A stretch of DNA of 64,000 bases from a virus. Numbering within the stretch: position 1 is the stretch's first letter; every line of letters begins with the position of its first letter. The position numbers were made by a program, and so were the translations under genes. The notes under the pieces were generated by a model, which was not told the origin of the DNA, ran no database searches, and worked only from the letters and a program-made list of their open reading frames with translations. The stretch spans positions 1-64,000 of IMG/VR virus record IMGVR_UViG_3300038441_001101; one strand, given 5' to 3'. Below, piece after piece: positions 7,712-16,190 of the stretch.

Positions 7712-8044
7712 TCACAGAGTCATCTCGAGGACTTTCAGTAATTGCTCGTAGTCGTGGCAGTGGATGCCCTCCTTCCACCGCTTTCCGATGGCCAGCTTGC
7801 CACTGGAAGGCCACCACTCGATCATCTTGGATTGGTATGTGTAGAAGATCCAGTGGTGACCGTTGTTCCTGATGTTCAATCTCCATTTGTGTTGTTGGCA
7901 CCAGAGGTCTACTTTGTCCTTGTTATCCAGAGCCACTTGCATCCTGCGATGATGACGGGCCTGCCAGCTCTCACTCTCCACGTACGGGACGAGACTGCTT
8001 CTTCCGATGCGATACTTGTCGGGGTTTCTGTATCTTTTTCTCAT
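7712..8044 (-). CDS. Hypothetical protein
   Basis: 110 residues, rich in Trp, His and Lys (HKWRLNIRNNGHHWIFY, IEWWPSSGKLAIG). Start at ATG 8044 follows AAAGGAGAAT. It overlaps the 3' end of the methylase gene by 74 bases. The WPSSGK-containing segment recalls small conserved phage proteins of unknown function. Confidence 0.65.
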   Translation of the reverse strand: MRKRYRNPDKYRIGRSSLVPYVESESWQARHHRRMQVALDNKDKVDLWCQQHKWRLNIRNNGHHWIFYTYQSKMIEWWPSSGKLAIGKRWKEGIHCHDYEQLLKVLEMTL

Positions 8045-8753
8045 ATTCTCCTTTCTGGAAAAAGGATAGTTGTGTGACATCATAGTCGGTGGGCAGGTTA
8101 CTCCAGATGGCTTCTGTGGTGAACGTGTTTGCTACCCCATTGATCATCTTCATGGGGTAGAAGGGGAGCCAATCGGCTTTAGTGTTTTCGCAGACAATCA
8201 CTTGCCCTTTGCGGGTACGACACCATTCAGCCAGGGATTGGAAATCCAGGTTCTTGTTGCCTTCTGTATAACCTTCACCACCATATTGATAAGGAGGATC
8301 GATGAACCAGGTGGCTTCCATGTTCTCCAGATCTTCATAGGATCCATGGACAATGTTCCAGTTCTTGATCTTATGGAGATGGGAGAGAGTCCGCTTTTTG
8401 AATCTCCTGTACTCTTGTTCTCCGAACTCGGTAACAGTCCATCGTCCATTACCTCCTGCTCTGGAACAAAGGAATCTTCCCAGGTTGAAAGCCTCTTCGC
8501 AATCAAACATCTCCTTGGAAACCCTGTCGCCTTTCTTCAAGACAGGGAACCTGAGGATGTCCTCTCTACTACATTGTTGGAACCATTTCCATATTCCAAC
8601 AACCTTCTTATCCTTGTCGACAAGGGTGATGTCATGATCCCAGTAAAGTAGGCTGTAACGGGCTGTCCCAGCAAACGGCTCAATGATCCTGTCAAACTTT
8701 GGTTTGGGATACAGGTGGACTATCTTGCTCTTAGAACCGTAATAAGGCCACAT
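7971..8753 (-). CDS. DNA adenine methyltransferase (D12 class, Dam-like)
   Basis: The 260-residue protein has the D12 class order: YYGSKSKIV near the N-terminus, the SAM-binding motif IEPFAGTARYS (about 23-33) and the catalytic FIDPPYQYGG (DPPY, about 150). It should methylate adenine N6 in a short DNA site; specificity cannot be read. It lies next to the clamp gene in the replication/modification block and may protect phage DNA from restriction. The last ~25 residues are very basic. Confidence 0.92.
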   Translation of the reverse strand: MWPYYGSKSKIVHLYPKPKFDRIIEPFAGTARYSLLYWDHDITLVDKDKKVVGIWKWFQQCSREDILRFPVLKKGDRVSKEMFDCEEAFNLGRFLCSRAGGNGRWTVTEFGEQEYRRFKKRTLSHLHKIKNWNIVHGSYEDLENMEATWFIDPPYQYGGEGYTEGNKNLDFQSLAEWCRTRKGQVIVCENTKADWLPFYPMKMINGVANTFTTEAIWSNLPTDYDVTQLSFFQKGEYEKKIQKPRQVSHRKKQSRPVRGE

Positions 8754-8759
8754 GCAACC

Positions 8760-9857
8760 TCACAACACGATCGGCATGATCACATGGTAGAAGGTATCAA
8801 ACCCTTTCATCTTGAAGACGATAGGGGAGTTCTTGTCCACCAGCTCCACAGTGACGTACTCCGTCTTGCAGACCTCCAGGAACTCGTGTAGCAAGTGAAC
8901 ATTGATCCCCACCTCCACGTCCTTGCCCTTCTTGATGGCCGCGAACGTGATGTCGGCATCACCCTTCTCCTGGGTGATGGTGGAGTAGCGCATGAGCATG
9001 CCAGTGATAGCCAGCTTGGACTTCCCGGTCTCTGAGGCAAAGACGCGGATCTGTCGGGCAGCCCGCAACAGTTCCATGGTTGGAATGCTCAAGGTAGTGG
9101 AGGGCTCAGAGATTGCCTGTCCCAATCGTTTATGATCCGGGAACTCTCCCTGCAACAACTGTGTAATCACATCCACACTGCCGGAATGGAACATGACCTT
9201 GCCTGTCCCAACCTGCACCTGGAGCTCGCCTTCCTCGGGCAGGATCCTGGAGATCATTTCCAGGGTCGTACCCTTGATGATGAAGGGAGTGTTCTCGGTG
9301 TTGATCTTGCCAGTGAGAGCAGTCTCCTCGTAGGAGAAGTGAAAACCGTCCACTGCGAACATGATCATCTTTTTACGTTCAATGGAAATCTGAACGCCAC
9401 CCAGTACCGAGTCGGAGGTGGCACTGCTTGCGAAGGCTACACGTTGAACCATCTCTTTGAACTGTGTAACCGACATTGTGAAGCTGGGCTCTTCTACACC
9501 AGGGATGTCCGGGAACTCATCCGCAGGCGCACAGTGGATGTTACTCGTGGACGTCTCCGTCATTACCGTAATGGACTGGTTCTTAGGATCCAGTTCCAGG
9601 TCAACCTCGTCGGAGTGGAGGGCTTCCACCAGGCTGGAGATGGTCTTGGCGGGAATACACGTCTTGAACTTCTTGCCCTTGGATGGGAATGTATAACCGA
9701 TTCCAATCTCCAGGTTGGTCGCTGCCACACGGGAGCTCCCGTTAGCACTTTCGAACAGGATGTTGCTCAATAGAGGGAGTACCGGATTGGCACCCACAGC
9801 TTTCACAACAGTGCCAACTGCCTTGGATAGCAGATCTTTACGAACGGTAGTTGTCAT
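8760..9857 (-). CDS. dnaN: DNA polymerase III beta-like sliding clamp
   Basis: 365 residues, the length of bacterial DnaN (about 366). Recognisable marks are PVLPLLSNILFE in domain 1, ATNLEIGI, the PADEFPDIP motif between domains 1 and 2, and a C-terminal VIMPIVL like the MPMRL end of DnaN. The clamp encircles DNA and tethers polymerases. ATG 9857 follows AAGGAGTAAT. No phage DNA polymerase is seen in the window, so it may recruit a host polymerase or the nucleases nearby. Confidence 0.93.
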   Translation of the reverse strand: MTTTVRKDLLSKAVGTVVKAVGANPVLPLLSNILFESANGSSRVAATNLEIGIGYTFPSKGKKFKTCIPAKTISSLVEALHSDEVDLELDPKNQSITVMTETSTSNIHCAPADEFPDIPGVEEPSFTMSVTQFKEMVQRVAFASSATSDSVLGGVQISIERKKMIMFAVDGFHFSYEETALTGKINTENTPFIIKGTTLEMISRILPEEGELQVQVGTGKVMFHSGSVDVITQLLQGEFPDHKRLGQAISEPSTTLSIPTMELLRAARQIRVFASETGKSKLAITGMLMRYSTITQEKGDADITFAAIKKGKDVEVGINVHLLHEFLEVCKTEYVTVELVDKNSPIVFKMKGFDTFYHVIMPIVL

Positions 9858-9858
9858 A

Positions 9859-10077
9859 TTACTCCTTGAAGATGGACTTCTGTCCATCTGATTTTTGACG
9901 TTCCTGACGTTCCTTGCGGCCGGGAGTTCCGATGTGTGTAACCTTGCCACGATGGTCGCACTTGTCGCATTTGATCACGGTGCCCTGGAGCAGCTGCGCC
10001 TCCAGGACGGAGTCCACTTCCACGACGAACAGGTGTGGATGGTTCTCTAGCATTACCTCAACTTCAAAGTCAGGCAT
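9859..10077 (-). CDS. Small zinc-finger-like protein
   Basis: 72 residues with one CDKCDHRGK pair and a basic tail (GRKERQERQKSDGQK). Two ATGs (10083, 10077) follow the ribosome site GGAAGGAGA; 10077 has the better spacing. It sits just before the clamp gene and may bind nucleic acid. Confidence 0.55.
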   Translation of the reverse strand: MPDFEVEVMLENHPHLFVVEVDSVLEAQLLQGTVIKCDKCDHRGKVTHIGTPGRKERQERQKSDGQKSIFKE

Positions 10078-10228
10078 GTTCATTCTCCTTCCTGGAATCG
10101 CACCAGTGTATTGCATTCGACATGAGGAGCTGATGCTTGCGGTCACGCTCCATACTGACTGCATTTGGAAACATGATCCTGTCCAGGACAGCGATCAGAA
10201 GCCGGATTACAAGAACTTGGAACTCCAT
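10070..10228 (-). CDS. Small hypothetical protein
   Basis: 52 residues: a hydrophobic N-terminus (MEFQVLVIRLLIAVLDRI) and a polar, charged tail. It starts behind the same AAAGGAGAATGAAC leader as the next gene and overlaps that gene's start. No family recognised. Confidence 0.5.
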   Translation of the reverse strand: MEFQVLVIRLLIAVLDRIMFPNAVSMERDRKHQLLMSNAIHWCDSRKENEHA

Positions 10229-10230
10229 GT

Positions 10231-12420
10231 TCATTCTCCTTTCATCAACAGTTCCACGTTTCTGGAACGCAGGCTACTGGCGAACTTCCTCCAGGTCACG
10301 ACGACCTCCGGAGGCAGGTTATTCTTGCGATATTCCAGTTCTGTGTACTCCGGATACACCTTGTTCAGGGCTTCCGCATCCCCGCTTGTAATGTAAAGTC
10401 CACTAGCGCCACCTCCAGGAAGCTCCGCAAAGTGAACAGAGAATGCGTTGTGTACCACCGTAACGTATCCATCGACAATGTGCTTGAGGGCAAACTCGTA
10501 GTCTTCGTACAGTTTGAGTGCAGGGTTGAAGCCCTGGCCCGTCTGGATGTTGACCAGCATGAGACCACGCACAGCATCGTTGACCGTGAACGGGAGACTA
10601 TTATCTTCTCCATTGATGTTCACACCTAGCAACGCTACGTTGGAATAGTCTTCCACCCAGCGTTCCAGTGTGCTGAACAGGGCCCGTAACGTGGAAGCCT
10701 CCCTGCTTTGATCTAACACTGCATCAATATCGTCATCCAGTATCCACGCATAAGGGTAGCCCTGCTCCTTACAGGTGGCATAGATGTATTCTCTGGCAGC
10801 TCCAGTCCCGATCGCTCCCTTGGGGAGTACCATCACGTCTGCATTGGGGAATCTATCATGGTAGTGATCCAGGTCTGTGCTTGGAACAACAAGAGTGTAG
10901 TTGATACGGGAGTTGTCCAACAACTTCATTGTGGTGGCTGTAGCCCAGCGCCTACGGCTGATCACATAGATTGGATATGCCACGTGCCCAAAGTTCGTTC
11001 CGTCCGCAGTCATTTCATCGAAACGTTCCGCATTAGGCTTGCCAGCCATGCGCAGCTGGAACGCCAACTCATTCACGGAGCCTATCCTTACGCCCTCTTC
11101 AATGAAGGGCTTGTTGTACAGGTAGATGATGTCCCCGTTGTCATCTGGAGCAGAGGCTACCAATGCGCCACCAAAGTACCGATTCGGGCTCTGCCAAGAG
11201 TTTGGTGTATTCCAGATGTCGTGCATGTAGTCATACATGGATTGATAACGACGCTTGGCACGCTCCACGCTATCCGATGGAAATCCTTCAGCGGTATAGA
11301 CTTCAATTCCACTGAGAACCTCATGAGCCTCCTCAGCGATATCCGACCAGGTCACGTAACCCTTCTCTCTGGCGATCAGGATTGCATGAGCGTACTGCCC
11401 GTGGTTGACATTGGATAACGGGCCCGTTTCCGGGAGTCCACAGCAGCCCGCGTGGTAACTGTCCTCTTTATGGTGTGCATCACTCACAAAGAATTTCAGG
11501 TTATGGCGTTCAGCGGAGTCTTTCATCTCCAGGATGTAGGGTCGCTTGAGATCATAGTTCAACCGGAGCAATCCACTGGCTCGCGCGCTATTCTTCATGT
11601 AGAAGTCCCAGACGTCGTACCCCAGCGTTTTACTCATGGCGTCCAGGCGTTCCTTGGAGGTGTTACTAGCACGCGACTCCCAGGTGAGGAACTCCGTGGT
11701 AACGCTATAGCATCCAGCATCCTCCGCCAATGTCATCATTTCTTCGATGCACTTGTCACTGGTGCCCAGTACAAAGGGCCGGAAGCGCAGGGTGGTCGCG
11801 CCCACTCCCATCTTGTTCAGCTTTTCCATGGCCGCAAAGCGTGCCCGTGCAAGAGGGACACCTGGCTCCAGCTTCTTGACGTGTTCCTCAATGCTGGATA
11901 TGATGGAGTACTTCCAGTGCATGTTCTTGGCACCTGTGCAGACCTCGATGTACTCCGAATCATCAACCCACCACACACCTTTCGTGCTAATGGAAATCGG
12001 GTAGTCGATCTCACGGAAGAAACGTAGCAGCTCCAGAGACTTCCGGAACTTGCGCTCGTACCAGTCGAAGCCATCACTGAGCCCACCCCACTGGAGCACC
12101 ATGCGCTTCTTGATGTAACCTGCGAACTGTCCACCGAACTCATCCGGGTGTAGGAACATACGCTTGATCTTCTCGATGTTCACCGGGCGAACCTTGTGGT
12201 GTAGATAATCATCCGCACCATCTCCAATAGCTCGCTGGAAGAAGCTGAAGCAATACAGACACTGATGCGCACAGTTACTGTACGTATCAAATGTCATGGG
12301 CATGGCACAATCTAAAATCTCATAGGTCCACCTCGGTGAACCGTAGAACCCCTCATCCAGCTTCAGTCCACCCATACTATCCGACTTGTCAGTTTTGATA
12401 TTCTTTGGTTTTGGGGGCAT
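10231..12420 (-). CDS. Radical SAM protein fused to GT-A glycosyltransferase (probable DNA base modification enzyme)
   Basis: 729 residues. The N-terminal half (about 20-330) is a radical SAM domain: CAHQCLYC gives the CxxxCxxC iron-sulfur motif at residues 50-57. The C-terminal half (about 490-700) resembles the GT-A family linked to TET/JBP dioxygenases in phages: IYVISRRR, VLPKGAIGTGAAREYI and the metal-binding ILDDDID at about 560. Those transferases add sugars to hydroxylated DNA bases. A fusion with radical SAM is an unusual arrangement. The gene opens a cluster with kinase, sulfotransferase-like, helical and amidotransferase proteins, so a role in DNA hypermodification is inferred. Substrate unknown. 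Confidence 0.8.
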   Translation of the reverse strand: MPPKPKNIKTDKSDSMGGLKLDEGFYGSPRWTYEILDCAMPMTFDTYSNCAHQCLYCFSFFQRAIGDGADDYLHHKVRPVNIEKIKRMFLHPDEFGGQFAGYIKKRMVLQWGGLSDGFDWYERKFRKSLELLRFFREIDYPISISTKGVWWVDDSEYIEVCTGAKNMHWKYSIISSIEEHVKKLEPGVPLARARFAAMEKLNKMGVGATTLRFRPFVLGTSDKCIEEMMTLAEDAGCYSVTTEFLTWESRASNTSKERLDAMSKTLGYDVWDFYMKNSARASGLLRLNYDLKRPYILEMKDSAERHNLKFFVSDAHHKEDSYHAGCCGLPETGPLSNVNHGQYAHAILIAREKGYVTWSDIAEEAHEVLSGIEVYTAEGFPSDSVERAKRRYQSMYDYMHDIWNTPNSWQSPNRYFGGALVASAPDDNGDIIYLYNKPFIEEGVRIGSVNELAFQLRMAGKPNAERFDEMTADGTNFGHVAYPIYVISRRRWATATTMKLLDNSRINYTLVVPSTDLDHYHDRFPNADVMVLPKGAIGTGAAREYIYATCKEQGYPYAWILDDDIDAVLDQSREASTLRALFSTLERWVEDYSNVALLGVNINGEDNSLPFTVNDAVRGLMLVNIQTGQGFNPALKLYEDYEFALKHIVDGYVTVVHNAFSVHFAELPGGGASGLYITSGDAEALNKVYPEYTELEYRKNNLPPEVVVTWRKFASSLRSRNVELLMKGE

Positions 12421-12422
12421 TA

Positions 12423-12638
12423 TTATTCTGCCTTTCTGACAGAGACTAGCTCAACTACCAACGAGTAGGTAAAATGGAAACTCATTACACAACTCTTCTT
12501 TTTGATACCAGAGCAGGGAACAACTTTCTCTATTTCACCATTCACTGCAATTGGATCCTTCTTCAGATCAATCTCGATTGTCGTTGTCTCCCCGCAATGT
12601 GGGCATATTCGCTTGAAACTAGGATTCTTATTTACCAT
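12423..12638 (-). CDS. Small zinc-ribbon protein
   Basis: 71 residues with ICPHCGE near the N-terminus and two further Cys (VPCSGIKKKSCV), fitting a zinc ribbon. ATG 12638 follows GGAG; it overlaps the stop of the kinase gene. Likely nucleic-acid or protein binding; function unknown. Confidence 0.6.
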   Translation of the reverse strand: MVNKNPSFKRICPHCGETTTIEIDLKKDPIAVNGEIEKVVPCSGIKKKSCVMSFHFTYSLVVELVSVRKAE

Positions 12639-12640
12639 AT

Positions 12641-13225
12641 TCAACTCCAGAATGATTTGATCTTACTCTTCACAGGAGTGGAAGTCCACTCTCCGTTGAT
12701 CTCTGCCACCAGCTCCAGGGCAGCCTGCTCCTTATCGGCTTTGGTATCGTTCTGTAAGTGGTGATGAACGGGATGAGTCATAGCCAGCCGATCCACTTTG
12801 GTCTCACGGCCCTTGCGCCAGCTGACGTTCTGCTCCGAACGGGCATTGCGGCGCTGCTCCAGGAGCTTCCTACTCATGGAAACGATACATAGGACAACTT
12901 CAAAGTGTTCCTCCAGGAAGGCCAGCATCTTCTCGTTGAACAACCGATCCCCTTCAAAGAAGATTACTTTACCACCGGAAGCCTTGCTCAATAGGAACTT
13001 CTGCGCTTCGGGCTGTACGTTCAATGGAAATCTGTCAGTACCAGGGAACGTCTCAGAGGGAGCATACGTTCCTAATATGATCAACTCTTTGGACTCCATC
13101 CAGGAGACGATGCCTTTGCGCTCAGACTTGAACGTGTGACCTTGCTTCTCTAGCAACTCAATCATCCTGCGAACAATGGTACTCTTGCCGGAGCCTGGAT
13201 AGCCTCCCACAACGATCACTTTCAT
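12641..13225 (-). CDS. P-loop kinase, candidate DNA base (5-hydroxymethyl-dU) kinase
   Basis: 194 residues. A Walker A motif GGYPGSGKST is at residues 7-16, and IFFEGDR near 90 could act as the Walker B/acceptor site. The fold is a nucleotide/small-molecule kinase. In thymidine-hypermodifying phages, P-loop kinases of this size phosphorylate 5-hydroxymethyl-dU in DNA to prime it for amino-acid transfer. Here it lies beside an amino acid:DNA transferase-like gene, which supports that reading. It could also be a general nucleotide kinase. Confidence 0.72.
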   Translation of the reverse strand: MKVIVVGGYPGSGKSTIVRRMIELLEKQGHTFKSERKGIVSWMESKELIILGTYAPSETFPGTDRFPLNVQPEAQKFLLSKASGGKVIFFEGDRLFNEKMLAFLEEHFEVVLCIVSMSRKLLEQRRNARSEQNVSWRKGRETKVDRLAMTHPVHHHLQNDTKADKEQAALELVAEINGEWTSTPVKSKIKSFWS

Positions 13226-13246
13226 GGCACTCTCCTTCTACTGTTG

Positions 13247-14569
13247 TTATTCATATCCGTAACGCTTTGCCTGCGAACGGATTCCATCTGCCAGTGACTT
13301 GCCTACCTGGAGTTCCAGCTCCGCCCAGGTCAATGGTTCATATTGGCCCCAGCCGCTGGCCTGGTTGGTTGCACCGAGCTGCGGGTCAGGTGTACCAGGC
13401 AGCTCCAGGACGTCCATTAGGTCACCCCAGTGATCATGGATCTGCTCCAATTGACAACGATACTCCGCTTGCTTGCTCTCGTCGATCCTTTTATTAATCC
13501 CATAATACATGGAAGCATTCCTGTAAATGCTGCTCCCGTCCATGGCCTTTGGGTCCATTGCGCCATTGTCAGCCCAGAACTCGGGGTTGATCGCTGGATA
13601 GTTCCGCATGAGGCTTGGAATGCACCACAATGGGTGACGAACGATATGTAACACATGAGCATAGGTATAGTCACTACGACGTTCACCAACGTTAGCACAG
13701 TCTCCACCGCCATAGACCGGGAACCAGGGATACCAGTCGTGATCGACCGCAAACTCTGCCCCAGAGCAACCGTCTTTTCCATTCCGTTGGTGACCAACGT
13801 CCAGTCCTAACATTGTCAGCAGATCACTGAAGTAGGTTGTCCCGCTGCGGCCCGTACCCGTAACTAACACGTGCCGTTTGACGGAGCCCTGTTTGGACTT
13901 TGACAACGGATCCACTCCCCACTTCTCCTCGTCCATTTTCTTATGAACATACTTCTTTGGATACCAGTGGATCTGTCGTTGCCTGGCCTCGGAGTAGTAC
14001 CTCCGCATCATGGTGGACAAGGGTGTCTCGACGGGATCGGTATCCGCGCTGGAGACCTTTTCCAGGGTCTTTATTGGATAAACCAGTCCATACTGATGGG
14101 ACATCCTTTTCGAGATGATCAGGGAGGTGGTCTTTTCTGTTGAGTAGGAAATCCATACAGCACCGAGTGGCTTGTTCTGGCTGATCTTGACGATCCGCTC
14201 CAGTTGTTTATAGTCTGCATTTGGATACGTGTGAGCCAACAGGTAACAACTGAATTTCAATTTCCCTTCGGTTTCCATCTTGCGGAACTGTCGCAGGGTA
14301 CTCTCGTTCAGCTTGAGCCTTGTCCAGATCTGCCAATTCGTTGCAGCGTATTCCTCCACCAACTGAAGCAGAGCCTTCATTGGAAATCTCACGGACTGTT
14401 CCCCCGAGACGACAAGTACTGCCTGTCTTGACCAGCTACAGATAGATAAGCCTCCCTCTGAGTGTTCCAGTTTGGACTTTCCGTACGTTCCAAGCTGTTC
14501 AATCAGCTCCTGATAGAACTTCTCCTGGACTTCCTCAGAGCTGCTTTCCACGGAAATCAAATCTAGCAT
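13247..14569 (-). CDS. Sulfotransferase-like protein with unknown N-terminal domain
   Basis: 440 residues. From about 225 a PAPS-type sulfotransferase pattern begins: HVLVTGTGRSGTTYFSDLL (5'-phosphosulfate binding loop) and a later HIVRHPLWCIPSL (3'-phosphate binding segment). Residues 1-220 are of unknown type. ATG 14569 is chosen because CAGGAGG lies 7 bases before it. Such proteins transfer a sulfo group or have lost that activity; the acceptor is unknown. Context with DNA modification genes suggests a base or carbohydrate acceptor. Confidence 0.78.
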   Translation of the reverse strand: MLDLISVESSSEEVQEKFYQELIEQLGTYGKSKLEHSEGGLSICSWSRQAVLVVSGEQSVRFPMKALLQLVEEYAATNWQIWTRLKLNESTLRQFRKMETEGKLKFSCYLLAHTYPNADYKQLERIVKISQNKPLGAVWISYSTEKTTSLIISKRMSHQYGLVYPIKTLEKVSSADTDPVETPLSTMMRRYYSEARQRQIHWYPKKYVHKKMDEEKWGVDPLSKSKQGSVKRHVLVTGTGRSGTTYFSDLLTMLGLDVGHQRNGKDGCSGAEFAVDHDWYPWFPVYGGGDCANVGERRSDYTYAHVLHIVRHPLWCIPSLMRNYPAINPEFWADNGAMDPKAMDGSSIYRNASMYYGINKRIDESKQAEYRCQLEQIHDHWGDLMDVLELPGTPDPQLGATNQASGWGQYEPLTWAELELQVGKSLADGIRSQAKRYGYE

Positions 14570-14583
14570 GTATTTACCTCCTG

Positions 14584-15561
14584 TCAAAATAATGAGAGCT
14601 GTTTAGACTGCGTCCCGGCTCCATTCCATAACTGGCTATTGTCCTTGCCGGTCTTTTCTATGAGCAACTCAAATGGATAGAACTCTTCCCGGAACTGCCA
14701 TAATACCTCCCAGCAGACACCCTCCTGGACGTTCTTCTGCATGGAAGAGATTTCTTTGGCTTGTCGAGTAATGTAGTAACCTGGATAACGTTTCCCACGA
14801 TGCCACTTCTTATAGGCACACAACGTGGTTTCCACATTCCAGATGTCCACTCGTGTACCTGGGGACTCCTTTCGCATTAGGCTCAAAAGTTCTTTGAACT
14901 TTTTGTGTAGCCACTCCATTTCGGAACTAGAGATGTGATCCCTGCCGTAGTTGTGACCACATAATAGATCATCTCGCCCGAGCGCAAAACATAGTCCGTT
15001 GCGGGAGGACTGTGCCTCTTCGAGTGGAAAGTAGTCAGGCTCAATAGGTAGATCAGTAACCACATGTACAGCCTCCAATAAAAGGAAGAGTTTGAACCTA
15101 CCCATATACTTGACGTTCTTGAAATAATCGTAGCAGGCTTGATAGGGACTGCTGCTTGATTGAATTGCCCTCGAGACAATCTCATGATAAGTGTTCTCCT
15201 GATCTTCTCCGCAAAGACTGCGATAGTCCATGTACATTCCCACGAACAGGTTCGAGGATCGTATCCACCTACAGTCCGTTTGGAAATCCAGCTGGTGGCG
15301 GTGGGCATTCCACCAGCGCTCCAGCCGTCCAACGTCCACACCCAGGTAATCCGGGAACTCGTTATAGATGTAGAATACCGTCGCGGCATTATAGCAAGTA
15401 GCGTACAGATATGCCAACCAGTAGCGCTGTTCCATGTTCAGCTCGAAGCGGTCACAGACATACTTCAGCAGTTCATAGCTTGGATCAATGTCCTTGAGCT
15501 CCTCACTGTAACGGTGGTACTCCAGGAACTCCCGCACGCGTCCTTCGTTGATTAGAGCCAT
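14584..15561 (-). CDS. Helical protein resembling amino acid:DNA transferase / alpha-glutamyl-putrescinyl thymine pyrophosphorylase
   Basis: 325 residues, mostly helical. The stretches LNMEQRYWLAYLYAT, YNEFPDY, WWNAHRHQLDFQTD and RWIRSSNLFVGM recall the helical family predicted and shown to act on 5-pyrophosphoryl-methyl-dU in hypermodified thymidine phages, where an amino acid or polyamine displaces the phosphate. The identification rests on recalled motif similarity, not on a search. It overlaps the amidotransferase gene by 10 bases and follows the kinase and sulfotransferase genes in the same operon. Confidence 0.6.
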   Translation of the reverse strand: MALINEGRVREFLEYHRYSEELKDIDPSYELLKYVCDRFELNMEQRYWLAYLYATCYNAATVFYIYNEFPDYLGVDVGRLERWWNAHRHQLDFQTDCRWIRSSNLFVGMYMDYRSLCGEDQENTYHEIVSRAIQSSSSPYQACYDYFKNVKYMGRFKLFLLLEAVHVVTDLPIEPDYFPLEEAQSSRNGLCFALGRDDLLCGHNYGRDHISSSEMEWLHKKFKELLSLMRKESPGTRVDIWNVETTLCAYKKWHRGKRYPGYYITRQAKEISSMQKNVQEGVCWEVLWQFREEFYPFELLIEKTGKDNSQLWNGAGTQSKQLSLF

Positions 15562-16190
15562 ACAGGCTCCATGGGTGGAATGTCTAACGCGCTGAGATAG
15601 TAGAACTCCGTAGACTGGATCGCCCTACTCCAGATATCATACGTGGAAAAGACAAACTCCACATCCATGGATAGGGCCCTCCACAGGGGACGCCGCTCGT
15701 TCCGGAGAGCCATTGCTTTATTGTTCACGTGGGCTACTCCTGCGAATGTTACACGCTTCTGTTCCAGCAAGCTCATGAGCCTACGGTCTTCTTCCACTAA
15801 CATTCGCAGGATGATCTCACCATCATTCTCTGTGGTGTATTCCCTTTGGAACTCCTGCTGATATTCCTCCCGAGTGGACATCCTGACTACACCGTTGAAA
15901 GCCAGGAGGCTCTGCCCTAGAACAATTGGTTGATTGTTATTGATGATCTTCCAGTCTCCGCTGGTATCATAACGGCAGTGACCAATCAGCTCTGAGAATG
16001 TGTTCTCCCGAATGAACTCGATGGCTGCTGGAAGGTCAAACGTTCGCACAGTCTGGAACTCTTCTTTAGAGCTGCTCCGTAGACTCACCCCAAACGCATG
16101 TAATCCCCGGATACGGGACTGTTCCAATACTCTAATGACCAGTCCTTTATATCTATTGCCATCCCCTCGGAAGTAAAGTACACCGCACAT
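15552..16190 (-). CDS. Class II glutamine amidotransferase-like protein
   Basis: 212 residues. The N-terminus MCGVLYFRG gives a catalytic Cys2 after Met removal, and IGHCRYDTSGD plus the NNNQPI and AFNGVV strings match the substrate-binding loops of Ntn-type glutaminase domains. These release ammonia from glutamine for a partner synthetase. The usual synthetase domain is absent, so the ammonia acceptor must be another protein. Placement in the modification cluster suggests ammonia is used to aminate a base or side chain. Confidence 0.82.
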   Translation of the reverse strand: MCGVLYFRGDGNRYKGLVIRVLEQSRIRGLHAFGVSLRSSSKEEFQTVRTFDLPAAIEFIRENTFSELIGHCRYDTSGDWKIINNNQPIVLGQSLLAFNGVVRMSTREEYQQEFQREYTTENDGEIILRMLVEEDRRLMSLLEQKRVTFAGVAHVNNKAMALRNERRPLWRALSMDVEFVFSTYDIWSRAIQSTEFYYLSALDIPPMEPVWL

